Origin: Calycina herbarum
Taxonomy: Eukaryota > Ascomycota > Leotiomycetes > Helotiales > Pezizellaceae
NCBI GenBank assembly: GCA_001414485.1
Contig: LLEY01000091.1
Span: 62,001 to 126,000, forward strand
Length of the DNA stretch: 64,000 nucleotides
Direction of reading: 5' to 3'
Part shown: positions 44,614 to 55,782 of the stretch, one piece after another
Layout of the letters: the number at the start of each line of letters is the position of its first letter
Position numbering within the stretch: the stretch's first letter is position 1
The notes under the pieces: generated by a model
Database searches by the model: none
Told to the model about the DNA's origin: nothing
The model's input: the letters and a program-made list of their open reading frames with translations, nothing else
Position numbers and translations under genes: made by a program

Positions 44614-47134
44614 CTTCCTCGTGCCTGAACATCCGGCCAGTGCAGACAGAGGCAGGCTCGATGGGACTACGACGGACCTTCGTAGCTCCTCCTGCTGCTG
44701 CTGCTGCTGCTGCTGCCACCTCAGCTTGACAACCGACTACTACTGGCACTGGCACTGGCACTGCTACGACTGGGCTAGGGAGCACGCGGTAGACGCTGGT
44801 GGCGGGTGGTGTTTGGCGATGTTTTCGTCGCGCTGGTGCTGTACAAGTAGGAGGTCAGTGATGATGATGGGCATCGATGGCGCTCAACCGGTGTGCTCGA
44901 GAAATGGGGCTGCGTCTACGGATGCCAAATGCATGCAAAGTGTTCGAGGTCGCGGTCGTGGGCAAAGCTGACTGGTCGTCGAGCCTGATTCGCGAGATGA
45001 TTGTTTGAAGTCTCGCCGCGGTCCCTGCTAATGCCAGTCGATGCCAGTCGATGGGCCAGGGAGGCTAGCACGGGACGGGGGAGAAGGGGGTGGGGGGGCG
45101 AGAGCGACGCCGTTTGCCTGGGTTGGGTTGGGCAGTCAAGAAGTCGAAAATAGTAAAATACACCAACACCACACCAGCTAAAAGTCCCAGCTAAAGGGCC
45201 CTCGAGGCGACTTCAATAGAACCACTCCGTAGGGACGGACGGGCCATACGGAATCACGGCAAAGGGGAGCGTGCGGGGAGAGATAGGGTTACCCTTAAAT
45301 TCTCCAGGCAAACTTGGTCTTTCCATCATGGGATACTCCATTTCAGGCCTTGACAATCGAAATGAGAAAGTCAAAAGTCAAATAAGAGAGCAATACGGGA
45401 CTTGGTAGGGAAGAAGGTTGGATATGAGATTGTGTATCAACAATCTCGCTCGGGTGAGCACAGTCGCTCGCTTCCCTTGCTTCGCCGGCGACCTGTGGAT
45501 ACATAACCAGGGTGAAGATGGAAAAAAAACATGTTTTGAAACTGGAAATGATGATGTCGATGTTAACTTGCTTCATCAAATGTTCCAGTTTTCGACTTCA
45601 TTTTCTTTTCGGGGGTTTTTTTTCCAAGTTTACAATCTACTTCAAAGTATGTACTCGAGTCTTTCTACGCAATGACGGTTTTCTACCTCATATCGCATGC
45701 GCCTCAAATAGACGCTTGAGCTGTCTAAGCTCTCACGCTCTAAATATAGTATCTATCCAAGGCCTAGCTTCGTCAAGTGCCAGTCAAGCTCTCCGTCTCG
45801 TTCATGTGATTGAAGCCAGAGAATAGCTTTTATACATATAGTTGAACGGCAAGTAGTTTGAAAGCTCCTGCTTGGTTTCTAATTCTTTTCAATTTAAGAG
45901 GGGGCAGGTCACGTTTACCTATCGTGTTGGCTCGATCAAATAGTGTTGTATTCCCCCTACAAACGTCGCGAATACAAACTAAGAAATTTGAAATGCAGTT
46001 AGAACTCCTTATTATCTTGACAGCTATCTACACCCAATTGAAATCTGTTTCAGTGTTATCATCTGAAATACAAAAAGTAACCCAAGTTGCAATAGTTTTT
46101 GATGGGGTAACAAGGGGTAAAGGCGGTGAGTCCTTTTTCTAATCGGGTAAAGTCCGAAGAGAAAACCGAGGCAAGGGGGAAGCGAGAAATTCCACCAATA
46201 ATTGTTGATTTTGAATCATTTCATTGTTTCTTGACTTGGTAAGTCAAGCACTATATATACATGTTTAAAGCAGACTCCTAAAAACTTGTGCGTTCTTCAT
46301 GAGCCTCTGAACATGACCCGACGGGGGAGTGGACAGAAAAATCGGCAGTCAAATCTCGTTGTTCTAACTTTCTAGTACAATGTAATATTGCCCCGAATGG
46401 TTTGGAACAATGAAAGTTGATTGCGCTAATTGGATTGCTCCAAGTATCTAGGGTAATACTTCGAATTACACCAAATAGTTGGAACAACGAGAGCTATGGC
46501 AGGTACGATCCCAGTATGTTTACTCTGAGGGAAGGAACCACTTGAAGAACTTATGTCTATCATAAATCTTGAGCGCGGATCGCTCTCCAGAAATGTGGGT
46601 GCACATAACTGACCAAGAGTATAATTAATACCTTTGCTCTCCTTACCTCGATGTTCGACCAAGATCGGAAAAGCAACAAAATTCTCCTAACTGCCTCGAG
46701 TAAGTAGAGTTAGAGTGACTTTATTCTCCTAAAAGTTTTCTCCTAAAAGTGTTCGGACAAAGAAAGCGCGAGAGGACCACAGTCACGCATTCTTGCAACC
46801 TCGATGGGTGGAATGAATATTTCCTTTGGCTGTGAGATGACTTCCTTCCTCGTTCCTTAATTTGCCCCAGGCGGGTGCAGTCCATTCCTTATGATGTGTT
46901 GAACTCAATTCTTGTGGTCGGGCCTTCCTCCTTTGCCTTTGATGGCAAGAGGGTAGATGCGCGCATTGGGACGGAAGGAACGTTGGTGACAACGACCCAA
47001 AATTCCCAAAACAGCAAGTACCATGCCAAGAGAGGTTGACCTTCCCTCCCCCCATATTTCCATTTCTTTCACCCAAGCATCGACATCGACACAAACACCA
47101 GTTCATTCATACAGTTCACCTCTTCTCTCTCACG
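44614..47134. other. Intergenic region upstream of the RhoGEF gene
   Basis: Contains the RhoGEF 5' leader/promoter, with a (CTG)8 run at 44692-44716, GGCACT repeats near 44740-44760 and a duplicated ATGCCAGTCG at about 45031-45050. 45.1-47.1 kb has only short frames without domains. No RNA gene is seen. Confidence 0.55.
44692..44716. repeat. (CTG)8 trinucleotide run in the RhoGEF 5' region
   Basis: Eight CTG units on the plus strand, thus CAG on the RhoGEF coding strand, 80-100 bases upstream of its ATG. The frame on the minus strand (44573-44785) reads it as poly-Ala but has no other support. Confidence 0.9.
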
Positions 47135-47690
47135 GTGATCGATGAAGCAGGCCAGAAATTTCTAATGGAGTTTGGCTTCATCGCGATGGCTGTAAAGCTG
47201 GTGGCTTACTTAGCTCTTGCGTGGGTCTCTGAATCGGGGGGTTGTGGGACTCTAGGTTGGGTCGAGAATGAAAGGGCCTCCTTGCTCATCCTTTACATAT
47301 GCTTGTTTTATAACCTAGTTTTTTATTCCGTCTGGGCCGCTGCTACACTGACGTTGGCTTCTGAGGTCTTCCCACCCTATCTTCGAGCAAATTACCCCCA
47401 GTGTCACAATTCCAACTCACAACTCAACAATTTCAGGAGCAAACTTCTGTTCAGCTTGTTGTCTACGCAAGTCTTCGTTTTATTCAATCTTATTCTGCAC
47501 ATCTTCTTTAGCTTAGGCTTCGCAAGCTTTTTATCTGTGATTTTGGTTTCTCTTTACGTCCCAAGACCATGGGTAACACGTTTGAAGATATGGATGTTGT
47601 TTTCGAGGAGAAGCCAAGCCCGGAGCTCAAGGCTGACGATGAGATCGAAATGAGACCGTTTGGTGGTGATGATATTGAAATAAAGATGGT
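47135..47690 (+). pseudogene. Broken MFS sugar transporter, C-terminal half relic
   Basis: The first part reads VIDEAGQKFLMEFGFIAMAV, matching the conserved D-x-x-G-R/K loop before a transmembrane helix, then further hydrophobic helices and EVFPPYLRAN, matching the E-x-(F/L)-P-x-x-(L/I)-R-A loop of sugar porters. Further downstream, but in a different frame, RPKTMGNTFEDMDVVFEEKP (about 47557 on) matches the P-E-T-K-G-x-T-L-E-E-(M/L)-D tail motif. The N-terminal half (six helices) is missing, the R-G-R-R-type residues are altered, and the frame changes at about 47560 with no good splice sites. I therefore call a decayed gene fragment rather than a working transporter. A spliced, diverged gene is less likely. 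Confidence 0.65.
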
Positions 47691-50463
47691 TTTGTGTAAT
47701 TTCTTTCTTTCTGGGGTGGTGTCTTGGGAGGCAAACGAATATGGGGTTTTGTTGTTGGGGTTGGAAGTAGTTGGCAAGGACTTTGCATTAGTAGGAATTT
47801 TATGTTTACAGCGCATAGGTTGCTGCTATTGTTAAGTGATTTTAGAAGAAATTCCCAACCGTTTTCCGCCATTCTGGTTTAATTGTCTTGTAATGTCCTG
47901 TACTTGAAAACAAACTTGCGATTCTTGCCTTTTTGAGATATTTCTCTCGAGAGCTGAGCTTTATTTGGTCAATTCTTGGGGAATTTGGTATAAAGAGAGA
48001 CGAATGTTCGAGTGAGAGCCTATATTTTTAATCTAGAGGCTAATGCAATGAGATTTGTCTATCTTCCTACTTTTCTTTTAGGGGGGACCGCAATAATTTA
48101 AGCTCGTACTATGCAAAAGGGATTTAGCGAGATTTTTTCTTCTTGTAAATTTAATATGATTTTAGAAAAGTGAATGTCTGTGGTATGCTCCCCATCTACA
48201 TGAAGTCGTCTATCACAGCACTCGTTCCTCGTAGACTCAAAAGTTCAACTGGTTATTTGAACGCAAAGTGGCTAAAGTTGATCCCCTTGTCAACACTTCA
48301 GGTGTTATAATAAGAGGGATACTACTGAGCTGCCTTGAAATCTCTTTGGAACACTCATAATTGTTTTTCTAGAACTATATAGGTCGATTCTAGCTTCTAA
48401 TCGATTTGGTAGTATATTTTTAGCTAGGAGAGAGAGAATAGCTTTTTATCTTATAGAGTAAAGTCAAGAGAAAAAAAAGAGATGTTGGTTGAGTAGTTTT
48501 GAGATACTTGGGGGTTCGACGACTTGCAAATTGTACTGTGTTAACAGTAAACCTGGAGAGGTTTAGTTGTTTGAGTAATTATGGGGGATTTTACTTTTGG
48601 GTAATTCAACTTGGAATAAACGCGGTTTTGTTCTTTGAGAGAATTGATAACTTGACTACTGTTTTGAAATTACATTCTAGCTGATTACCAAGTTGAGGGT
48701 GGCTTGAGTATGTTCTTGTTTTGTTGAAGTGAGAATTCAGAATGAGGCAACACCTTACGCATGATTCAAATAAATCCATGAATTATAGCGAGATCGAAGC
48801 ACCAAGCCCCCCTACTGTCTAATTAATTTGGCCTCGAAAAGTGCTTACTTTGGACTGAAGGGTTTTCTCAGGGATCAGGCAAGTTCAATAAGTTTGAACC
48901 TTCAAGGGTTTCTAGAATCCTTCAAATTCATACGTGTGATTTGAGAAGTTTAATAATTTAAATCACCAGAATTACGCTCCTAGGAATTGAAGCAGGAGAC
49001 TGATTTTTTAATAGAATGCTCAGAACGAATGGTAACCTGAGCATATATTGCCTCAAAGAGTACTCAGACGAGGTTTATCTGGAGGACTCAAGAACATGGC
49101 TAGTATTTTTTGGTAAACACTTTTTCCTTCCAACTCCTAAACTTGAAGGCTGCTATACTTTTGCGCTCTGCACGTAGGAGGTTATACCATCGTTTTACAA
49201 ACACCGAGCAAGATCTATTCACTTGAATTATACTAACTATCTAGGGGAATTGAACTGTTGTCAGGTAAGGTGTTAAATAGTCAAGAGGAAAAAATATTGA
49301 TTGCTTTAGACTACTTCAGACAAGTAATTTCATTGTCCAAGAGCACAGTGAACCATGACTAGAATAATTTGAAAAGACTCACTTTGAATGTAGTTCCATC
49401 GCATTGAAGATAACTTTGGATAAACGAGTTTGATGAGACAGGTGTAAATTTGAGTGTAAGTTAGTATTTCTTCAAATCGAACATATTTGATTGAGAACGA
49501 GCTAGATACCTTACCCTGTTCTAAAAATCAGACCTTCTCGTTACTATTAAATGAGATGGCTAAAAAGCACTGAAATTTCATCTCATAATTGTCTTAAACT
49601 TTCTCGAATATAGTTTTAATTGTTCTATTCTGTTTCAAACAATCCTTCGCAAGGTAGGGGAAGGAGAACAATAACTGGATCTCTTCTCTGGTGTTTTAAT
49701 GAAATTGATATAACGAGGGGATTTACTATTCTTCTCAGTACAGGGCTTCTGTTTATACATGACTAGAAGTGATAGAATATTTGTGTCTCATACTCTTTCT
49801 TGGGTTTCTTTCTTGACTCTATTCTTTTATTTGACTTTAATTGGCCTACTAAGCATACTACCTATCTGTGACCTCCCTATTTTATCTCTTCTAATAGCAT
49901 AACTTTAATTTCAGACGTGTTTCTATATTCCTAATAGCTTCACTTACAAAGTTAAGCCGTATCAAGGCAACAAAGCATTGACTCAAATACGCAAAAAGAA
50001 AAACCCCCAGCAAGCTAGATAGGTGAGTTTCTCGTTTAGCCCTGTCTCCCCTTACTTTAGAGTTAATTACTATTTTACAGCAGACAACATTGAAATAACT
50101 TCCAATTCAGTATAGAGACCAGATCAAAATGACAATCAATAGCTGACTTTTCCCCCGTTTTTTTCACCTTTTTTCCACGATGAAAGTGGTGCAAAACGAT
50201 GAAGGGCCAACTTTGTTTATTAAAAACCGTGACCTGCTACCTCCTCCTACTTAACACACAACTCTCCAAAAAACCTCCCTCTCCATCCGCCTAACAGTCT
50301 CCACCCCTCCAATCCACACTCTCCTTCTAAACCATCTAAACAACCGAAAAAGAAGCACCCATTCATCGCTCCCAAATTCAAGCACCCCATAAACAACAAC
50401 ATTAAGAATAAAACAAACGAGAACAAAAAGAAAAGAAAGAAGAAAAAGAAAAAAAGAGTATAA

Positions 50464-50959
50464 TAAGGGTTTGATTGGCTCCTTATCGATAATTATAAAT
50501 ATTCCAAATTATATGCGGGGAGTACTTTCAAGTGACCCCGCATATATTTATCTAATTATTCAAATAATATATGCGTAATCGTTTGGCTTATTTGATGCAA
50601 TTATCAGTGTTGTTCTTAACACTTGTAGACGAGCGATTCTAGTTGGACTTAGTGGCCTTGACTGTAGTAGAGTGGTGGTAGTACTAGTACTAGTAGTGGG
50701 AGTAAAAAGAGATATTCATGGAATTATGGAATTATCGTCTTTTGGACGATAATCGGATAATCACAATTTTTTTTTTTAGTAAGGATAGGATAATTTAATG
50801 AAATATCTCGACATTTATAGAGTGCGGGCCAAACGATTTAGATAATTCTAATTATCGGATAATTATAACTATCTGGTCATTATTCATTCCTTTTTTTGGT
50901 GAGGATAATTGGAAATATCCGATAATTGATACGAGCCAAACAGGCTCTAATGCCCTTAA
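50464..50959. mobile_element. Candidate MITE-like element with imperfect terminal inverted repeats
   Basis: The left arm (50464-50513) contains TTGGCTCCTTATCGAT...ATATTCCAAATTAT; the right arm (50904-50940), read in reverse complement, contains TTGGCTCGTATCAATTA...ATATTTCCAATTAT. Both ends are preceded outward by TAAGGG (50464-50468 region, and its complement at about 50953-50959). A second inverted pair is nested inside: AATCGTTTGGC at 50577-50587 and its complement GCCAAACGATT at 50829-50839. It has no coding capacity and lies in AT-rich DNA. The exact boundaries and target-site duplication (possibly TA or TAA) are not settled. Confidence 0.5.
50510..50546. repeat. Perfect 11-base inverted repeat (hairpin)
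   Basis: TATATGCGGGG (50510-50520), a 15-base loop, then CCCCGCATATA (50536-50546). All 11 positions pair. It sits just inside the left arm of the MITE-like element and is the only GC-rich patch there. Confidence 0.9.
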
Positions 50960-50971
50960 TTAATGAAACGC

Positions 50972-51079
50972 CCATTTTATGTAAAATAATCATGATTGAA
51001 TATTCCATGGTTACTTTCGGTGATTCCATTTTAAGTAAAATATTGATGATCGAATCTTCCATGGTTAATTTATGTGATT
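50972..51079. repeat. 54-base tandem duplication
   Basis: Two adjacent units, 50972-51025 and 51026-51079, both beginning CCATTTTA and ending GTGATT, with about nine differences in 54. They directly follow the MITE-like element. Confidence 0.88.
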
Positions 51080-52927
51080 GGAAGTGGAGATGGTAGGAGG
51101 CGTTGGATGATAGTTGGTAGATGGTTGGGATGAGAAAATGTTTGAGTTAATTGATTGAGAATAGGAATGCGGAACGGGGATGGAATAAATAGTATAATAA
51201 ATGGAGGGTTGGTACTTAGACTAGTTAGTGGTTTTAGTGTGAGGATGGGTAGGAACTAGTTTTAGGTTTAGGAGATGAAATAGGTGATTACAACATCGAT
51301 AATATAGGATAGCAGTAGTAGCGCAGAAGAAGGGGAACCGACTATTGAGTGTTGGGATAAAGAAAATGTTGGAATAGAAGGATCTCAGATCGCTGTTGAA
51401 GTGCTATAGAGAGAGAAAAGACCAAAGAATAAATTTACACACAAGTGATGCCATTTCCATTGCTCTCACTCTCAAACACTTCCCCTCAGCCAACTATTGC
51501 TAGATATATAACCTCTTTCATTCCCCACGTGTCCTACAACACCATAAAAGCAAGCAAGCAAGAACAATTGGTAAGAAAGTTCTTTACGTGGTTCCTCCCT
51601 CGTTGTTCATGATTCAGAGGCTCAACAAGAAGGAATGCCGACACCGACACCGCACGACAAAAGATGCAAATGATTTCGTCCAATGGCATACAAATTCTCA
51701 GCCTTGGGAGTTCTCATGAGAGCTTTAAGAAAGAATTCTATATGAAAGGATGCGTCGCGTGTTGAAATTGAAAATTGAAATGATAAGGAGAACCTGTGCC
51801 CTGGATGACCTTCCTCGAACGCTGAGCTCAATCAGATAGCTTGGAATTATGATTGAGAGTGCCTGAACTTTATTCGAATTAAGGAAAGTGAGTGTTGCTC
51901 GATTCGATTATAAGGAACGATCTAAAAACATTGCTCGAGGCGTTTTAGAGGCTTGAATCCCCTGGAACAATATTTTCAATTATTCGAGATGGAATCGAGA
52001 AACAAGGGAGGAGGTGTAAACAGAGCAATGCCCGAGTCTCCCATTTTCAGCCTTATTCCTTCCCCTCGCCACGGGTAATGGTTGAAGGATTTCTCTTTCC
52101 CAATCCTCGTAGCGAGATCTCAAAACCATGGAACCTCCCGAACTCATAAGAACCACTTCTGTCTTGAATCTCCAGAACTTTTCCCAATCTCTGCAGATGT
52201 GTAAACAAATCTCGTAGAAGGGAAAAGTACAAATCTGCACAAAAGAAAGCCCCCCGGGAAATTCGGTTTCCCGATGAAATAATTGAGCGGACACTCCGAG
52301 TCCGAGATCACCAGTTTCCTGAGGTTTGATGCGAGGCAGCAAAACATGCATTGCAGCCAAACAAATTCAAGATCTTTCCCTCATTAGGTTGTTTCCAAGA
52401 CCAAGAAGCCAGCACGAGCCGTGTTTTTCTTCAACTTCCGGTAACACACCTTCCCACATGGAACATATCTACCCCGTACTGCACATGGTATCTGCCAGTC
52501 TCAAGTCTCATCTTGAGATAGCAGCACCTCGTGGGGCAAATTGAGTGGCAAAAGAGAACACATTACTTGAAATTATCCTGATGCAAGACCAGCAAACTGT
52601 GCCGCACTCAAGAGGCAGTTTTCTCTTGCAATCATCTTCGCCGTACACCACTACGGTACATATGCAGCCGGAGAAAGAGGGCAGTTCTCTTTAGGAAGGT
52701 CATCGACGGCATCTCCCAGAAGGGATGGAAAAATCTCGATTGCCGTCTCTCGTCACCTACCTTGCAATTGTTATCGTCATGGCCTCCCAGTCCAAACATG
52801 GCGGGGGAGAGACGGGAGAGCAGGTTTACGTGCCAAATGTACGAAGACATATGCACGGCTACTGTAACACCAGCTAGCCCTCTTGCCACCGAGGTTTAGC
52901 TGCATCTTCCCGTCCCCCAGCGAGGAA

Positions 52928-52962
52928 GGTGTCAGGTGTCAGGTGTCAGGTGTCGAGTGTCA
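52928..52962. repeat. Five tandem 7-base units (GGTGTCA)
   Basis: Three exact GGTGTCA units followed by GGTGTCG and AGTGTCA. A short minisatellite in non-coding DNA. Confidence 0.9.
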
Positions 52963-55782
52963 AAATGTCGTGACCGTGATCTTCTTTGACAAGGCTGAAG
53001 GATTGTTTTTCCGTCGGAGATCACTAACCTAGAACCATCGACGGCCGCACTCTCTTTTGAGTAAGAGAAGAACTTCCAAACCACGTTGTACCCCCGCTCC
53101 ATTTTACGGGTTCCTGTGAGAAAGGACGGAGTACGTGCGTTAGCGTACCTGCAGCCACCACCAGCTGGTTGAGCTAGTTGAGGTTCCCTGACCTGAATGA
53201 CTGATCATTCTTCACCGATGAAGCTTCAAGAACCTCTGGGGCCGTTATGGCGTTACCCTGTACTTGTGGGTACAGTAGGGGTTAAAAATAACCACGGCAA
53301 CTTCTCCACAGTGATGACAATCGTTGAGCGACAGTGAGTGACGGTGAAGAACATCAATTCAGCCGTGGTGGAGCTTGAAATATTTTGGAAAGCAACCCAG
53401 CCTCTTCGTTAAACCAGGCAATTGATCTTCTCCACCCCTGAACGTTGAGGCAGGAGGAACAATCGGAAAAAACGTGGTGTGAGTGCTGCCGTTTCCTCTT
53501 TGGGGTTCCCCCGGCATGGGGTCGAAAGGCAGATCAAAGATGTGCGAGAAGCATGAAATTTTGGAGATGATGTGCCCTGAGTGCGAAATGCACCGGAATG
53601 CGAAAAGTCGGGCTGATCGGGTCGGGGTACTAGTAATCAGGGGTAATCATGGTTAGACAGAGATGTTTGATGAGGTGTGCGGCGTTAGAAGCGGCGTTAG
53701 AAGGCGAAGAACATTGATGGCGTGGTAAAGTATGCTGATCCGAGAGTAGGCAATCTTGGTGTTGTTGAACAAAGCTCGATGCGATGCTGACTGACAGACG
53801 ATGTGGACAGTGGTGTCACCAGGTGTGGTGGGGGTGGAAGAACGAAAATCTACACTGGGACTAGTCTAGTGCTACACGCCGTATCTCAAGCCTATCTTTG
53901 GTCTTAGGCATGGTGGAGAAGTGCCCAGGCAGGTGGCTGGGGTCACTAGGTTGAGTATGGTTGGGGAAGGAAATTCCTCCATTAGGCTTGGGGAGGGTCA
54001 GAATAGAGGGTCTTTGAGCAATGAGTGCCCTGAAGCCTGTGCCTGTAGAAATTCATTTTCAAGCCTGGCACGGTGCTGTTTTCCGGCACGGTTCATACTG
54101 TAAATTGGCTTTGCAGATAACGGGAAATCGATCAAGAACGAGCGGCGAGCATCGGAGATGGGCAGTTCAACGCCGTAAAGGAAAGAAGCCGGAACCAGTG
54201 TGCAATTCGGCCCCCAAGGCTACCTTAGTATTGGCCACACAGTGCGTGATGTCTTACACAGAATGTCTTTGCTTTTCGTCTATTTCTCTGCTGGTGCAAG
54301 CCTGCGCCTCCAGTATCTGTTTCATCTCTACAGTGGCGTTGCGGTATTACAGAGGCACAGGAGAACATCTTTAACAAATTGATTAGACTGCAGTCTGAAG
54401 ACTGTTTGAGCACTCTTCTACAGTAGACTGCGCTAGCTGCACTGCACTGCTGCAGTTTGGTAAAGATTAGGGCACAATTCAACGTGCTTCGGGATATTTG
54501 TTTGATACATCACGGCTATATCAACAACGACAAAGAGCTACTCTAAAACAAATGTAACTCCATATTCTGCAGCTGCAGCACCCCCCTAACTCAATGATTC
54601 CATAACCCTATCCACCACTGATCGTCTGTCAACCCCTTCTCCGGTGACCACAAGCCGGTCATCATCATCATTAAGCATCCCCGAAACTCCCCCCTCTCCT
54701 CGATTATCTCGCGAAAGCCACGCGACGAGACGTCCAACCCCTACACACTTCATTCAGCCGACATGCCCCCCTAACCACTGCTCGTCAATATGTATGGCTC
54801 GTCCAGCAACGTCGTGCATCAGCGTTACATCTGCAACCCTCTCCGAGCATGGCACTAGGCACATCAACACACATCGGACGGAGAACATTCTGCGAACCCT
54901 CGAGTCCCATCCCAGTACGTGCAGCGCTTGTACGGTACGGAGTATTGTAACCAACCCAAAAGAAGGTGAGGATAACAGGGGTTGCGATGCGGTACGAGCA
55001 GTGTGCCATTTTCCCAAGCGTGCTTGCTGGTGTGCTATTTGTAAAGGGGCTATGTAAAAGCGACCACCTCAAGCGAGCGAACCACCACCTCAATAATTCT
55101 TGCGGCCTTGCAATATTCAGCAGCGCCGCACCGCTTGCAGAAAATCTTTACTAAACTCTGCAGTCCTGAGGATACACGTTGTGAAAACACATTCGTTTCT
55201 TATTTTGGATGACCAATGAGAAGGCTCGGAGCTTTTTTCGACCCCACGTCTCAGAGTCGGACTCAAACCCGAGATCTCTTGCATCACATCACTCCCTGCA
55301 CCACACTTTCTCACTCAAAGCAAGTTTTTCAGCTCCCAAGGTGGAAAGTTACACCGTCTGATGCCATGATACAACCATGTGAAAGGTTCAAGTTAATGAA
55401 TGAATGAATTAATGAACTAACAAATCTTATGAAAGGCATTTTTGTGCAAGTTGTATAATGTAAAAACTTGAAAATTGTATATCTCTTTTAAAATAAACTA
55501 TGGTATAAACGACACTTCTAGAATGGAAGGGTATAATAGTAATATGCGTGCTCGTCAAACATAATGCGTCCCACCCTATACACTTCCCCGAGACGAAAAT
55601 TTGAAATGCCCAACCCATGCTTGCTAACGAATGATTTTCTAAATGCCCCAATACTCCCGCCAAAACACAAGAATTTGCTGAACCGCCCCCTTCCCAAGAC
55701 AAGAGAAAAAATGATTTGGTGTGATACTCTTACAAGTGCATGAAACCACCACCCATCATGCTGATTAGATTTTTTTCTCTCC

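Larger units (their letters stand above)
47691..55782. other. 8 kb gene-free interval
   Basis: 48.0-51.5 kb is strongly AT-rich with almost no open frames above 60 codons; it contains the inverted-repeat element and tandem duplications listed separately. 51.6-55.8 kb is more balanced, with short frames on all strands and no domains (for example 54644-55057, 55518-55958). No tRNA, rRNA or transposase was recognised. It lies between the transporter relic and the 3' end of the zinc-finger gene. Confidence 0.5.

Noticed and set aside
40462..44628. Several plus-strand frames opposite the RhoGEF gene
   Set aside because: Shadows of the long minus-strand exon; Trp/Arg/Val-rich translations typical of antisense of Ser/Pro-rich coding DNA.
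50880..51062. Minus-strand small frame with an apparent 18-residue repeat
   Set aside because: The repeat is simply the 54-base DNA duplication read in frame; the frame is short, in AT-rich non-coding DNA.
55240..55290. Minus-strand GGGTTTGAGTCCGACTC resembling a tRNA T arm
   Set aside because: The invariant C of the TTC loop is T, and there is no A box or acceptor stem at the right distance.
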